From NCBI RefSeq assembly GCF_025567095.1, contig NZ_JAOQJH010000001.1: a stretch of 64,000 nucleotides of DNA; one strand, written 5' to 3'. This stretch comes from Anthropogastromicrobium aceti (GTDB lineage Bacteria; Bacillota; Clostridia; Lachnospirales; Lachnospiraceae). Of this stretch, positions 1-9,193 are shown piece by piece (position 1 is the first letter of the stretch; the number at the start of each line of letters is the position of its first letter). Below the pieces are notes generated by a model. That model saw only the letters and a list, made by a program, of their open reading frames with translations. It was not told the DNA's origin and did no database searches. A program made the position numbers and the translations under genes.

Positions 1-46
1 CATTCTAAAAATAGGATGATTGCCATTCTTTTTTGATATATACTTT

Positions 47-1792
47 TTACTCGCCTCCGGAGATTAGCTTAAGGCTGCTGATATCAGGACTTGCTACAAG
101 TGAATAATTAGTATGGTAAATTACAAAACCTGGCTTTGCTCCAGCTGGCTTTTTTACAAACTTGCGTTCAATGTAGTCAACTTCAGCCTTTGGTGCAGTC
201 TTTGCCTTGGAATAGTAAACAGCAAGACTTCCAGCCTCTTCATAGGTGCGGTCTGGCACTTCTCTGCCATTTGTCTGAATAATGACGTGAGATCCTGGTG
301 TTTTTTTGGCATGCATCCAGATATCATTTCCTTGTGCGAACTTAAAGGTCAGTTCTTCATTCTGGTAGTTGTTTTTTCCAACATAGATATCAAAGCCATC
401 AGAAGAAAGATAGTGATAAGGAACACATTTTCTTCGATTGTCCTTTCTCCCTTTTGGACCATGCGATTTAATATAACCGCTTTCTCCAAGCTCTCTGCGA
501 ATTTCATCAAGATCTACATCACTTGCAGCGATATCAATTGATGTCATGATAGATTCGAGATGAGCAAGCTCATTTTCTGTCTCAACAGTCAGAGTAGACA
601 GCGCTTCAAAAGTTCGTTTTAATTTATTATAGCGCTCAAAATATTTCTGTGCATTTTCTTTTGCTGTCATTGTCGGATCAAGTGGGATCGTCATCATTTG
701 ATCAGTATAATAATTAAATACCTCATACGATTTTGCATCGGGCGGACAATCATAGCCATATGCATTTAAAAGCTCGCCATAGATGCGGTATTTTTCACGC
801 TTATCGGTGTCAGAAAGCTGTCGTCTTTGAAGATCAGCCTTTTTTGCAGTGCGTTCAATCAAATTTTGAACAAGATGGCGAAGATCTGCCGATTTTTGGC
901 GCATGCGTGCAATGGCACTGCGGGAATTATAGTAAGTATATAAAACCTCGCTGATTGAGTCAAAAGTCTGAAGACGATACTCAGTTAGTCCTGTCAGCAA
1001 AAATGCAGAAAATTCCTTTGGCTCATTGCCATCATAAGCGATACATGGAGAAAATTGCTGTGTGCGGATCAAATCCATGACACCAGAAAAAGCGTTCCAT
1101 AGGCGAGTCTGTTCTTCTAATGAGCAGGCCTCTGCGGCAAGAGAGCTGTCTAGGCCGCTGCGATAGACAATTTCCTCTGCACTGACATTGCTGATTCCGG
1201 TAAAATTTCCTGAAAGTATGGAAGCAATATTTTTTCCAGAAGAAAACAGAGAAGAAAAAAATGTCTTGTCGGCAGCAAGCGGATTTGTTTTGCCTGTTGT
1301 GTTTGGAATAAAATAGTCACGGCCAGGAAGAACCTCGCGCACAGAACTTACAGCGGCACTTACATGCTTGATACTGTCAACGATCTTTGTGCCATCACAG
1401 AAAATTATATTGCTGTGTTTGCCCATTATCTCAATTACAAGAGATTTCTGACGAAGATCACCCAGTTCGTCAAGATGCTCCAGTTCTAAGCGCACAATTC
1501 GCTCTAGTCCTGGCTGTGTGACATCTGTGATGCGGGCATTTCCTATATGCTTTCTAAGAAGCATACAGAAATTAGGTGCAGTCATCGGGCTAAGCCCTGC
1601 CTCCTGCGTCAGATAAATCAGCGGAAGACTTGCATTTGCTGATAGAAACAGACGGTAGGTGTCTTTTTTGTTTTTGATTGTTAAAACAAGTTCTTCTGGC
1701 TCAGGCTGAGCAATTTTGGAGATGCGCCCGCCAGTTAATTTTTGCTTTAATTCAGATACAATATTTGAAATTACAATTCCATCAAAAGCCAT
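47..1792 (-). CDS. rqcH: NFACT-family ribosome quality control protein RqcH
   Basis: This is a complete 581-residue NFACT protein (FbpA/Rqc2/RqcH family). The family binds obstructed 50S subunits carrying peptidyl-tRNA and directs C-terminal alanine tailing of stalled chains; some members were earlier named fibronectin-binding proteins. The N-terminal NFACT-N part (about 1-200) begins MAFDGIVISNIVSELK. A helical coiled region lies at about 290-430, and the C-terminal NFACT-R (DUF814) part carries the signature DIWMHAKKTPGSHVII at about 490-505. Length is normal. The start follows an AAAGG on the minus strand. It is transcribed away from yicC from its own promoter. Function is from family knowledge and assignment is secure. 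Confidence 0.93.
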   Translation of the reverse strand: MAFDGIVISNIVSELKQKLTGGRISKIAQPEPEELVLTIKNKKDTYRLFLSANASLPLIYLTQEAGLSPMTAPNFCMLLRKHIGNARITDVTQPGLERIVRLELEHLDELGDLRQKSLVIEIMGKHSNIIFCDGTKIVDSIKHVSAAVSSVREVLPGRDYFIPNTTGKTNPLAADKTFFSSLFSSGKNIASILSGNFTGISNVSAEEIVYRSGLDSSLAAEACSLEEQTRLWNAFSGVMDLIRTQQFSPCIAYDGNEPKEFSAFLLTGLTEYRLQTFDSISEVLYTYYNSRSAIARMRQKSADLRHLVQNLIERTAKKADLQRRQLSDTDKREKYRIYGELLNAYGYDCPPDAKSYEVFNYYTDQMMTIPLDPTMTAKENAQKYFERYNKLKRTFEALSTLTVETENELAHLESIMTSIDIAASDVDLDEIRRELGESGYIKSHGPKGRKDNRRKCVPYHYLSSDGFDIYVGKNNYQNEELTFKFAQGNDIWMHAKKTPGSHVIIQTNGREVPDRTYEEAGSLAVYYSKAKTAPKAEVDYIERKFVKKPAGAKPGFVIYHTNYSLVASPDISSLKLISGGE

Positions 1793-1840
1793 AGTACGTA
1801 ATCAACCTTTCTAAAACAGTCTTGGACCTTGATATCTGAC

Positions 1841-1869
1841 AGTATAACAGAATGTAAAAAAAAACGCAA
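1841..1869 (-). promoter_or_regulatory. Sigma-A promoter of rqcH
   Basis: On the minus strand, TTGCGT (1864-1869) is separated by 17 nt from TATACT (1841-1846), about 50 nt before the rqcH start. It lies back to back with the yicC promoter. Confidence 0.6.
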
Positions 1870-1887
1870 TCTTTCTTCGATTGCAAG

Positions 1888-1916
1888 TTGACGATAGAAT
1901 TAAATTAGCGTATAAT
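1888..1916 (+). promoter_or_regulatory. Sigma-A promoter of the yicC-remA-gmk-rpoZ operon
   Basis: TTGACG (1888-1893), a 17-nt spacer and a perfect TATAAT (1911-1916) stand 53 nt before the yicC start. It very probably drives the run of closely spaced genes that follows. Confidence 0.75.
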
Positions 1917-1969
1917 AATAAGTCGTAGTCTGCACGATAAAAGCAGCTGCCGGAAAGGCGAATACATTT

Positions 1970-2848
1970 ATGATACGAAGTATGACAGGATTCGGGCGTT
2001 TTGAATTTGCGGGCGAATCGCATAAGATCATCGTAGAGATGAAATCAGTAAATCACAGGTATCTTGATCTCTCAATTAAGATGCCAAAGATCTTTAACTG
2101 CTTTGAGACTGCGATCCGCAGTCTTGTAAAAGAACAGCTACAGCGTGGAAAAGTGGATATGTATATCAGCTATGAAACAGAGTCTGATGATCAGACAGTG
2201 CTGTGCTATCATGAGGATATTGCAAGAGACTATATGGCACATATGGCGCAGATGGCTGATACATTTAATCTTGAAAATAATCTGACATTGACAGAGCTTG
2301 CACGTATGCCAGAGGTTTTTACTATGGAGCAGCGGGATACTGATGCAAAGGAGCTGTGGCCAGATGTAGAGCAGGCAGTAAGGCAGGCTTGTGTTGCAAT
2401 GGTACAGGCGCGTCAGACAGAGGGTGAGCAGCTAAAAAAGGATCTGCTGTTAAAGTTAGATCACATGGATATGTTAGTGGATATGGTGACAGATAGAGCA
2501 CCTGTGATGGTACAGGAATACCGCATTCGTCTGACAGAAAAGGTAAAAGAGTTTATTGAAGCTTCTGTGATTGATGAAAATCGAATTGCAGCGGAAGTAA
2601 CTCTGTATGCGGATAAGATTTGTGTGGATGAGGAGATGGTTCGTCTTCGCACTCATATCAGCCACATGAAGGAAGCGTTGTGCACAGGCGGAAGCGTTGG
2701 ACGAAAACTTGATTTTCTTGCACAGGAGATGAATCGTGAGGCGAATACCACACTTTCAAAGATCAACGATGTAACACTTGCAGATGTGGCAATCGACATG
2801 AAAACTGAGATTGAGAAAATACGTGAACAGGTTCAAAACATCGAATAA
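1970..2848 (+). CDS. yicC: YicC family endoribonuclease
   Basis: This 292-residue YicC/YloC family protein begins with the diagnostic IRSMTGFGRFEF and ends with the conserved DUF1732 part (LDFLAQEMNREANT at about 244-257, then a DVAIDMKTEIEKIREQV helix). Family members are endoribonucleases that act on small RNAs and mRNAs. The order yicC-remA-gmk-rpoZ is standard in Firmicutes and supports the call. The gene is the first of its operon; the next gene starts 22 nt downstream. Length is normal and nothing looks damaged. Confidence 0.93.
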   Translation: MIRSMTGFGRFEFAGESHKIIVEMKSVNHRYLDLSIKMPKIFNCFETAIRSLVKEQLQRGKVDMYISYETESDDQTVLCYHEDIARDYMAHMAQMADTFNLENNLTLTELARMPEVFTMEQRDTDAKELWPDVEQAVRQACVAMVQARQTEGEQLKKDLLLKLDHMDMLVDMVTDRAPVMVQEYRIRLTEKVKEFIEASVIDENRIAAEVTLYADKICVDEEMVRLRTHISHMKEALCTGGSVGRKLDFLAQEMNREANTTLSKINDVTLADVAIDMKTEIEKIREQVQNIE

Positions 2849-2870
2849 AGTTTCACTACAGGAGTTTTGT

Positions 2871-3143
2871 ATGTTTGTAAATATCGGATTTGGCAATTTT
2901 ATAAATTCCAGTCAGATTGTATCTATCTGCAGAGCAGATTCTGCACCGATGAAGCGTATGGTCAGCGAGGCTAGAAGCAAAGGAAGTGCAGTTGATGCGA
3001 CACAGGGAAGAAAAACAAAATCAGTCATTCTTACTGGAAGCGGTCATTTGGTTCTCTCAGCGCTCACACCAGAGACGCTTACCGCCAGATGTAATCTGAC
3101 AGTGGAAAAGACACAGCTACAAGAGGAGGAAGAAGATGAGTAA
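2871..3143 (+). CDS. remA: RemA/DUF370 extracellular matrix regulator
   Basis: This 90-residue protein starts MFVNIGFGNFINSSQIVSI, typical of RemA (YlzA, DUF370). In Bacillus RemA is a DNA-binding activator of matrix operons. I chose the ATG at 2871 because AGGAG (2860-2864) precedes it and family homology begins exactly there; an upstream in-frame start would overlap yicC. The C-terminus is acidic (QLQEEEEDE). It overlaps gmk by 8 nt, which suggests translational coupling. Whether it controls matrix genes in this organism is not shown by the sequence. Confidence 0.9.
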   Translation: MFVNIGFGNFINSSQIVSICRADSAPMKRMVSEARSKGSAVDATQGRKTKSVILTGSGHLVLSALTPETLTARCNLTVEKTQLQEEEEDE

Positions 3144-3753
3144 ACGAGGTAATTTATTTGTTGTTTCAGGTTTCTCAGGTTCAGGAAAGGGAACTGTAAT
3201 GAAACAGCTTTGCAAAAATGAGCAGTATGCACTTTCCATATCCTGCACAAGCCGAGCACCAAGAGATGGTGAAACAAACGGAAAAGAGTATTATTTCATT
3301 TCTCATGAGGAGTTTGTAAAAAGACAGGCAGAGGGTTACTTTTTAGAGAGTGCAATCTATGTAAATAAAGGCTATGGAACACCGCTTGGCTTTGTTGAGG
3401 AGAATTTGGCAGCCGGAAAGGATGTTATCCTTGAAATTGAGATGCAAGGCGCTTTGCAGGTAAAGAAAACATACCCAGATACCATTCTTATCTTTATTAC
3501 ACCGCCGTCTGCAGCTGAATTAAGAAGACGTCTGACAGCCAGAGGAACTGAGACGAAAGAGCTGATTGAAAAGCGTTTAAAGCGTGCCGTTGAAGAAGGC
3601 GTTTACATGGATCAATATGATTACATTATTGTAAACGATGACTTAGATGTATGCGTCAAGGAGCTTGATGCACTGATGCAGAGCACACATCACGCAGTAA
3701 AATTTAACAAAGAGTTTGTTGCAGCAATCAAAGATGATTTAAAGACACTTTAA
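3136..3753 (+). CDS. gmk: Guanylate kinase
   Basis: Guanylate kinase (205 aa, normal length) phosphorylates GMP to GDP with ATP in the cytoplasm. The P-loop is visible at the N-terminus (VVSGFSGSGKGTV), followed by the GMP-binding segment (SCTSRAPRDGETNGKEYYF) and the EIEMQGALQVKK region of the nucleotide-kinase fold. It overlaps remA by 8 nt and precedes rpoZ, the usual Firmicutes arrangement. Confidence 0.96.
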   Translation: MSKRGNLFVVSGFSGSGKGTVMKQLCKNEQYALSISCTSRAPRDGETNGKEYYFISHEEFVKRQAEGYFLESAIYVNKGYGTPLGFVEENLAAGKDVILEIEMQGALQVKKTYPDTILIFITPPSAAELRRRLTARGTETKELIEKRLKRAVEEGVYMDQYDYIIVNDDLDVCVKELDALMQSTHHAVKFNKEFVAAIKDDLKTL

Positions 3754-3814
3754 AGATAATTTGACTGCTGTAATGATCAATAAACAAATAAAAAATGATA
3801 AGGAGAATGAAAAA

Positions 3815-4129
3815 ATGATCCATCCATCTTATAATGAGTTATTAAAGACACTTAATGAGGTTCGTGACGAGAATGAGCCAGAAATTGACAGCCGCTATTC
3901 ACTTGTAATTGCATCTGCAAAGCGTGCACGCCAGATTGTAAACGGACAGGAGCCGCTTGCTGATCATGTTTCTACCTATAAGCCTCTTTCCATCGCAGTA
4001 GAGGAGATTCGTGAGGGCAAGGTTCATATTACAAAGGAAGGTGAGGATGATTTCACACCAGTAGCCACTATGGAAAGCCCACTTTCTTTCACAGATACAG
4101 AAACTTCGGAGACAGAAGATGCTGAATAA
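3815..4129 (+). CDS. rpoZ: RNA polymerase omega subunit
   Basis: This 104-residue omega subunit aids assembly of the beta-prime subunit. The core (MIHPSYNELLK, then DSRYSLVIASAKRARQIV) is typical. The ATG at 3815 is preceded by AAGGAG (3800-3805); an in-frame upstream ATG at 3761 lacks family homology before residue 19. The C-terminal third is acidic and low in complexity. It overlaps rimO by 11 nt. Confidence 0.92.
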   Translation: MIHPSYNELLKTLNEVRDENEPEIDSRYSLVIASAKRARQIVNGQEPLADHVSTYKPLSIAVEEIREGKVHITKEGEDDFTPVATMESPLSFTDTETSETEDAE

Positions 4130-5471
4130 GAAGGTAATGATCGTATCCCTTGGCTGCGATAAGAATCTGGTGGATACTGAGAAAATGCTTGGCATTCTTG
4201 CAGATGAGGGATGTACATTTACGGATGATGAAGCACAGGCACAGGTAATTATTGTAAATACCTGTTGCTTCATTGGAGATGCAAAGGAAGAAAGCATCCA
4301 AAATATTTTAGATCTGGCACGTTTTAAGACAGAAGGGAAGCTTGAAGCACTTATCGCAACGGGATGTCTTTCACAGCGTTATCAGGATGAAATGTTAGAA
4401 GAGCTGCCAGAGCTTGATGGAATCCTTGGAATAAGCGCATGGCACACAATTGCGGATGTTGTGCGTGAGGCACTTGAAGGCAAACGACCAAGAAATCTGA
4501 TGTCCACAGGTGTGTTAAACAGTCATACAACAAAGAGACTGCTGACAACAGGTGGTCATTATGCCTATTTAAAGATTGCAGAAGGATGCAATAAGCGCTG
4601 TACGTACTGCGTAATTCCATCTGTGCGCGGTGCTTATGTCAGCGTACCGATGGAGGAACTTGAAAAAGAGGCAAGAGAACTTGCAGCAGAAGGTGTAAAG
4701 GAATTGATTCTTGTTGCACAGGAGACTACCGTATATGGAATTGATCTCTATAAAAAGAAAATGCTTCCAGAACTCCTTCATCGTTTGTGTGCAATCCCGG
4801 GCATTGTCTGGATCCGTCTTTTGTATTGTTATCCAGAGGAAATTACGCCAGAGCTTGTTCAGGTAATGAAAGAAGAAAAAAAGATCTGTCATTATTTGGA
4901 TATGCCAATACAGCATTCCTCTGACCGTATTTTAAAGAAGATGGGCAGACGTACAAACCGCAAAGAGCTGTTAGATAAAATTGAGATGCTTCGTACAGAG
5001 ATTCCTGATATTGTTCTTAGAACAACGTTAATTACAGGTTTCCCGGGCGAGACACAAGAAGATTTTGAAGAGATGCTCTCATTTGTAGACATGGTTGGCT
5101 TTGAGCGCTTTGGTGTTTTTCCATATTCACCAGAGGAAGGAACACCGGCTGCCGAGATGGAAGATCAGATTGATGAAGAAGTCAAAAAGCAAAGACGTGA
5201 TGCTATCATGGAGCTGCAGCAGGAGATTTCTTTTGATTTTGAGGCAGACTGTGTTGGCGAAAAGCTGCTTGTTATGATTGAAGGATATCTTCCAGATGAG
5301 CATGCCTATGTCGGACGAACCTACATGGATGCGCCAGGCATTGATGGTTACATTTTTATAAAATCAGGAGAAGCACTGATGTCCGGTGATTTTGCCGAGG
5401 CAGTTGTTACCGGCTCAGATGAATATGATTTGATTGGAGAATTGTATGAAGAACATGAATCTGCCGAATAA
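4119..5471 (+). CDS. rimO: Ribosomal protein S12 methylthiotransferase RimO
   Basis: RimO (450 aa) is a radical-SAM methylthiotransferase that modifies an aspartate of ribosomal protein S12. The N-terminal UPF0004 domain starts VMIVSLGCDKNLVDTEKML and contains its cluster cysteines (including VNTCCF and TGCL). The radical-SAM CxxxCxxC motif is EGCNKRCTYCVIP at about 155-167. A C-terminal TRAM domain is present from about 375. GCDKNLVD points to RimO rather than MiaB. The gene overlaps rpoZ and pgsA at its two ends, so the three are probably translated together. Confidence 0.95.
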   Translation: MLNKKVMIVSLGCDKNLVDTEKMLGILADEGCTFTDDEAQAQVIIVNTCCFIGDAKEESIQNILDLARFKTEGKLEALIATGCLSQRYQDEMLEELPELDGILGISAWHTIADVVREALEGKRPRNLMSTGVLNSHTTKRLLTTGGHYAYLKIAEGCNKRCTYCVIPSVRGAYVSVPMEELEKEARELAAEGVKELILVAQETTVYGIDLYKKKMLPELLHRLCAIPGIVWIRLLYCYPEEITPELVQVMKEEKKICHYLDMPIQHSSDRILKKMGRRTNRKELLDKIEMLRTEIPDIVLRTTLITGFPGETQEDFEEMLSFVDMVGFERFGVFPYSPEEGTPAAEMEDQIDEEVKKQRRDAIMELQQEISFDFEADCVGEKLLVMIEGYLPDEHAYVGRTYMDAPGIDGYIFIKSGEALMSGDFAEAVVTGSDEYDLIGELYEEHESAE

Positions 5472-5985
5472 ACTGACTATGCTGCGTGTAATACTGATCC
5501 CGTTTTTTGTTGTATGTGAGCTGATTCCATACAGCTGGGGAAAGTGGGCTGCACTGGTAATTTTTGTGGCAGCGTCTATTACCGATAAACTCGATGGTAC
5601 GATTGCAAGAAAGTATAACCTGATTACAAACTTTGGAAAATTCATGGATCCACTCGCAGACAAGCTGTTAGTCTGCTCTGCCATGATTTGTTTTGTCGGA
5701 CTTGGAACGTTGGCCCCATGGATTGTTATTATTATTGTAGCCAGAGAATTTATTATCAGCGGATTTCGCCTTATAGCTGCTGAAAACGGCCGTGTGATTG
5801 CCGCAGGAATCTGGGGAAAGGCAAAGACGGTTGTTCAGATGATTATGTGCATCCTTTTGATTATGGATGTTTCTGCATTATCTGTTGTTACAACAATCGC
5901 AATTTATGCCGCTTTGATTCTTACGATTATCTCACTGGTTGACTATATTGTACACAATCTGGATGTATTATCAGACCAGAAGTAA
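5446..5985 (+). CDS. pgsA: CDP-diacylglycerol-glycerol-3-phosphate 3-phosphatidyltransferase
   Basis: This 179-residue membrane enzyme makes phosphatidylglycerophosphate, the committed step to phosphatidylglycerol. The CDP-alcohol phosphatidyltransferase signature is complete: DKLDGTIAR, then G and DPLAD (D-x2-DG-x2-AR-x8-G-x3-D-x3-D). Several hydrophobic segments follow. I chose the ATG at 5446 because GGAG lies 6 nt upstream; an ATG at 5455 is also possible. It overlaps the end of rimO by 26 nt. Confidence 0.93.
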   Translation: MKNMNLPNKLTMLRVILIPFFVVCELIPYSWGKWAALVIFVAASITDKLDGTIARKYNLITNFGKFMDPLADKLLVCSAMICFVGLGTLAPWIVIIIVAREFIISGFRLIAAENGRVIAAGIWGKAKTVVQMIMCILLIMDVSALSVVTTIAIYAALILTIISLVDYIVHNLDVLSDQK

Positions 5986-6009
5986 GAAAAATAAGAGGAC
6001 TTATTTATT

Positions 6010-7377
6010 ATGAAAACCAATTCAACCATCCGCGGGATTGCTCACGGACATATGACAAAAGACAATCTGACAGGATTTGCATCTATGATGACATCTGATG
6101 CCAGAACACTCTCGTTGGCAAGAATTGCCATGAATCTGCCAGTTTATCTGGATATGGGAGAGGAGCCGTCTGATGAATATACACGAATCTCCAAGTTGTC
6201 CGCAGCGTATTGCGGTCTGCTTGGCCGTGTCAATAAAGAGCTTATCTCAGGTCTGGATGAAAAGCGTGAGGAGGAAGCGCTGTCGCTTCGCAAAGAGAGC
6301 ACACAAATTATGGAGCTGCTTAGCGCATATACAGATCGCTTCACGGTATATGAATATGTGTTAAACAGACTTGAGTATCGTTTTAGCGGTGCTTCACTTG
6401 AGGCGGGCTACAGCGATGAAGATATGACGCAGGAAATTTTGCAGAAGCTGTCATCAGAGACTGATCAGACAGTTCGTCAGTCAATGCTTGTATCTATTAT
6501 AGAGCAGCTTCCGATGCGAATGACAAGAAAGCGTTTCTTCCAGGTCCTCGCAGAAGGAATGGATGCCTATAAGGGTTCAGACAAAGAAGCAGTAGATGGA
6601 CAGCTGTTTATGCTTCGTACAGCTGCAATGTTAGAGGAGCCAGCAGAATTTAAACAGAGCTTTCCAGCATTTTATGAAGTTGTAGAGACATTTAAACAGG
6701 CACCGCTGTCTACCGTAAGTGAGGCCGAGTGGAATAAACTTCACGATATGCTTGCTGACGCTATGGAGGAGCTAAACAGCCAGATGGATCGTATGCTTCT
6801 TTTGCAGGAGCTTATCAATGATCTGTGTGTTGTAACAATGACAGACAGCTGTACATGGACAGAGCAGCATAAGACCTGCAGCAGCATTATTTCCTTTACG
6901 CTGACACCTGGAACAGATGAGGCGGCATTAAATGCAATGCTTACAGCGCTTGAGGGCATTCAGGAACAGTACAGCATGACCTTTCAGGAAAAATCAACAT
7001 TGGTAGATGAACTGATGCAAAGCAGCAAAGAACAGCTTAGTGAGCAGGGAATGCTTGAAACTTTCAGCAAGTTAGAGGTACTTTCAAAGCTTCTTTCAAG
7101 CAGCCGCTTTGCAGATATTGAGCAAAAGCAAGAGAGCGAGACTGTAGAAGCTTCTTATATCGAAGAACAGACAGCAGCGCTTATTTCAGAGCTGGAGACA
7201 TTTTTAAAGTCATCATCAAAACCGTTAGCCCGTGCTGTTATGGCAAAGCTTGTCACGATGGTTCCTCTGTTTATCCGTGATTATAATCAGCTTGAGGAAT
7301 ATATTCAAAACAGTCTGTCCTCATGTTCAGATGTTGCGGAAAAATTAGCATGTATCGAAATCATCAGAAGCCTGTAA
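6010..7377 (+). CDS. Conserved-looking helical protein of unknown function
   Basis: I do not recognise this 455-residue protein. It has a good ribosome site (AGAGGA) and codon use like its neighbours, so it is a real gene. It has no signal peptide or membrane span. It appears almost entirely alpha-helical, with many Leu/Glu/Gln-rich stretches (for example LQELINDLCVV and QMDRMLLLQ) and no clear enzymatic motif. It follows pgsA by 24 nt and is probably the operon's next gene. A structural or adaptor role would be a guess. Confidence 0.7.
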   Translation: MKTNSTIRGIAHGHMTKDNLTGFASMMTSDARTLSLARIAMNLPVYLDMGEEPSDEYTRISKLSAAYCGLLGRVNKELISGLDEKREEEALSLRKESTQIMELLSAYTDRFTVYEYVLNRLEYRFSGASLEAGYSDEDMTQEILQKLSSETDQTVRQSMLVSIIEQLPMRMTRKRFFQVLAEGMDAYKGSDKEAVDGQLFMLRTAAMLEEPAEFKQSFPAFYEVVETFKQAPLSTVSEAEWNKLHDMLADAMEELNSQMDRMLLLQELINDLCVVTMTDSCTWTEQHKTCSSIISFTLTPGTDEAALNAMLTALEGIQEQYSMTFQEKSTLVDELMQSSKEQLSEQGMLETFSKLEVLSKLLSSSRFADIEQKQESETVEASYIEEQTAALISELETFLKSSSKPLARAVMAKLVTMVPLFIRDYNQLEEYIQNSLSSCSDVAEKLACIEIIRSL

Positions 7378-7435
7378 CAAAAAAGGTTCTAAGGTGAAGT
7401 GATCTTGTCTGGCAATAGTAAAGGAGAGGGATCAA

Positions 7436-7741
7436 TTGAAACTGTGTAAGGATATCCGCCTTGGCGAAAAAGTTTCGGGGAAGCGTTTTGAGCTTACATG
7501 GAAGCTTAAGCACAATCGTCCGTCTGGCAGCATTTATGTTGTTGTTCTTCCTGAAGTGGTTCCAGAAAATCTGATGGAAATCTGTGCATACGAAGAACTT
7601 CGCAGAAAAAAGCAGTATGGGCGCACAGTGATTGCGGCAGCAGCGAATAAGAGCGAGGCGATTGAAGTAGTTCGAGCTTTGATTGAAGAAATGTATCAGA
7701 AGACTGGTGGCTTTGATGTGAAATCATTCATGAAGCTTTAA
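7436..7741 (+). CDS. Small protein of unknown function
   Basis: This 101-residue protein starts at TTG (7436) after AAAGGAGAGGG. It contains a beta-rich first half (SIYVVVLPEVVPENLMEI) and a helical second half (KSEAIEVVRALIEEMYQ). No family is recognised. It lies between an unknown gene and the DUF2953/gerW pair, 11 nt before the next start, so it may share their expression. Confidence 0.65.
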   Translation: MKLCKDIRLGEKVSGKRFELTWKLKHNRPSGSIYVVVLPEVVPENLMEICAYEELRRKKQYGRTVIAAAANKSEAIEVVRALIEEMYQKTGGFDVKSFMKL

Positions 7742-7752
7742 AAAGGAGGACA

Positions 7753-8760
7753 ATGTTAGGTATTTTACTTACAATATTGAAAATAATTGGCATAATCCTT
7801 CTTGTGCTGATTGGATTGATTCTTTTGGCCGTGGCAGTCATTCTTTTAGTGCCAATACGATATCATGGCGAGGGTGCACGAGAGGAAAAGATACTCTCTG
7901 GAAATGTAAAACTAACTTGGCTTCTTCATATGATATCGGCAAGTGCTTCACTTTCAGAAGACGGGACGAAAATTAGGGTTTGCTTGTTTGGAAAGACGAT
8001 TTATCCTAAGACAAAAAAGCCGCCTAAGAAAAGCAAAGCAAAGAAAATGCCTAAACAAGAGGCACCAAAAAAGTCAGAGAAATCAGAAAAGCCAAAACAG
8101 CAGTCTGACACTGTATCTAAAGATGTTGCAACAATCTACGAGCCGCAAAAGCCAATTCCAGAATTGCCAAAGAAAGAAAAAAAGATCGCTGATGAGGCGC
8201 CAGAAGCAAAGAAAATGGATGAGCCAGAGTCAGAGAAAAAGCAGCAATCACAAAAAGAAAAATCTGCCAGACCAGATGTGAAGTCTAAATTTGAGGCCAT
8301 AAAACAAAAGCTTCTTGCAGTCAAAGAGAAGTTTATTGACAGTAAGGCAGGCATTCAAAAAATCAAAAATAAAATTGATTACTGGAAAAATCTGCTGACA
8401 TCTGATCCTGTGAAGGAAGCTATGGGATTTCTTTGGAAAAAAGCAAAGGGATTGCTTCATCATATTCTTCCAAGAAGGATGACAGGACGCATTCACTTTG
8501 GTTTTGAGGATCCGTCTAAGACGGGAAAAACGTTAGCTTATTTTTCGATGCTATATCCATTTACGAAAGAGAATCTCGTAATAGAGCCTGAGTTTGAAAC
8601 AGAAGAACTTATACTCGAAGGAGATATTGCATTTCGTGGAAGAATACGATTAGGATATCTGGTGTATGTGGCGCTCAGTGTCGTACTAAATAAAAACATT
8701 CGCCGTCAATATAAGCGGCTGAGACAAGGAGGAAATAAAGATGGAGAAGGAAGAAATTAA
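7753..8760 (+). CDS. DUF2953 membrane protein (YtfI-like)
   Basis: This 335-residue protein begins with a strong hydrophobic span (about residues 3-34, leucine/isoleucine rich) followed by VPIRYHGEG. A long Lys/Glu/Pro-rich linker (about 75-185) is followed by a C-terminal DUF2953-like part (MTGRIHFGFEDPSKTGKTLA). In Bacillus the ytfI product has this architecture and sits directly before ytfJ, as here with the GerW/YtfJ homologue. A role in sporulation or germination is inferred from that pairing. The expanded charged linker is the variable part. It overlaps the next gene by 20 nt. Confidence 0.78.
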   Translation: MLGILLTILKIIGIILLVLIGLILLAVAVILLVPIRYHGEGAREEKILSGNVKLTWLLHMISASASLSEDGTKIRVCLFGKTIYPKTKKPPKKSKAKKMPKQEAPKKSEKSEKPKQQSDTVSKDVATIYEPQKPIPELPKKEKKIADEAPEAKKMDEPESEKKQQSQKEKSARPDVKSKFEAIKQKLLAVKEKFIDSKAGIQKIKNKIDYWKNLLTSDPVKEAMGFLWKKAKGLLHHILPRRMTGRIHFGFEDPSKTGKTLAYFSMLYPFTKENLVIEPEFETEELILEGDIAFRGRIRLGYLVYVALSVVLNKNIRRQYKRLRQGGNKDGEGRN

Positions 8761-9139
8761 CTTTGGCTCATCAGTAGATGAGCTGTTAAAAGGGCTGGAA
8801 GGATTTGTCAGCTCAAAAACTGTTATCGGTGAACCGATTCAGGTAAACGATGCCACCATCATTCCACTGGTTGATATGAAGTTCGGCATGGGAGCAGGCG
8901 CATTCAAAAAAAATAGTGACAATAAGACGGCAGGAGGAATTGGAGCTAATATTAGTCCATGTGCCGTGTTAATCATTCAAAAGGGTATGGCAAAGGTTGT
9001 TAATATCAAGAACCAGGATCTTACTACTAAGATTGTGGATATGGTTCCTGATTTGATTAACCGCTTTACAAGCAAGAAGGCAGACGATCCAGCTGTTGAT
9101 GAGGCAGTAGATGATATCTTAAACGACGATAAAAAATAA
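8741..9139 (+). CDS. gerW: Spore germination protein GerW (YtfJ family)
   Basis: This 132-residue YtfJ/GerW protein has the conserved core TVIGEPIQVNDATIIPLV and GxGAGAFKK followed by GGIGANISPCAVLII. In Bacillus, family members are mother-cell-expressed spore proteins needed for normal germination. It overlaps the DUF2953 gene by 20 nt, the same order as ytfI-ytfJ. The C-terminal 30 residues are acidic. A large inverted repeat 35 nt downstream may end the transcript. Confidence 0.88.
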   Translation: MEKEEINFGSSVDELLKGLEGFVSSKTVIGEPIQVNDATIIPLVDMKFGMGAGAFKKNSDNKTAGGIGANISPCAVLIIQKGMAKVVNIKNQDLTTKIVDMVPDLINRFTSKKADDPAVDEAVDDILNDDKK

Positions 9140-9163
9140 TAGCTGATTCAGTAGCAAAAAGAA

Positions 9164-9193
9164 TAGACATAAAAAGTCCGCATAAACTATAAT
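9164..9193 (+). promoter_or_regulatory. Candidate sigma-A promoter of the small membrane protein
   Basis: TAGACA (9164-9169), an 18-nt spacer and a perfect TATAAT (9188-9193) lie just before a small membrane-protein gene. The -10 box sits in the loop of the inverted repeat described below. Confidence 0.5.
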
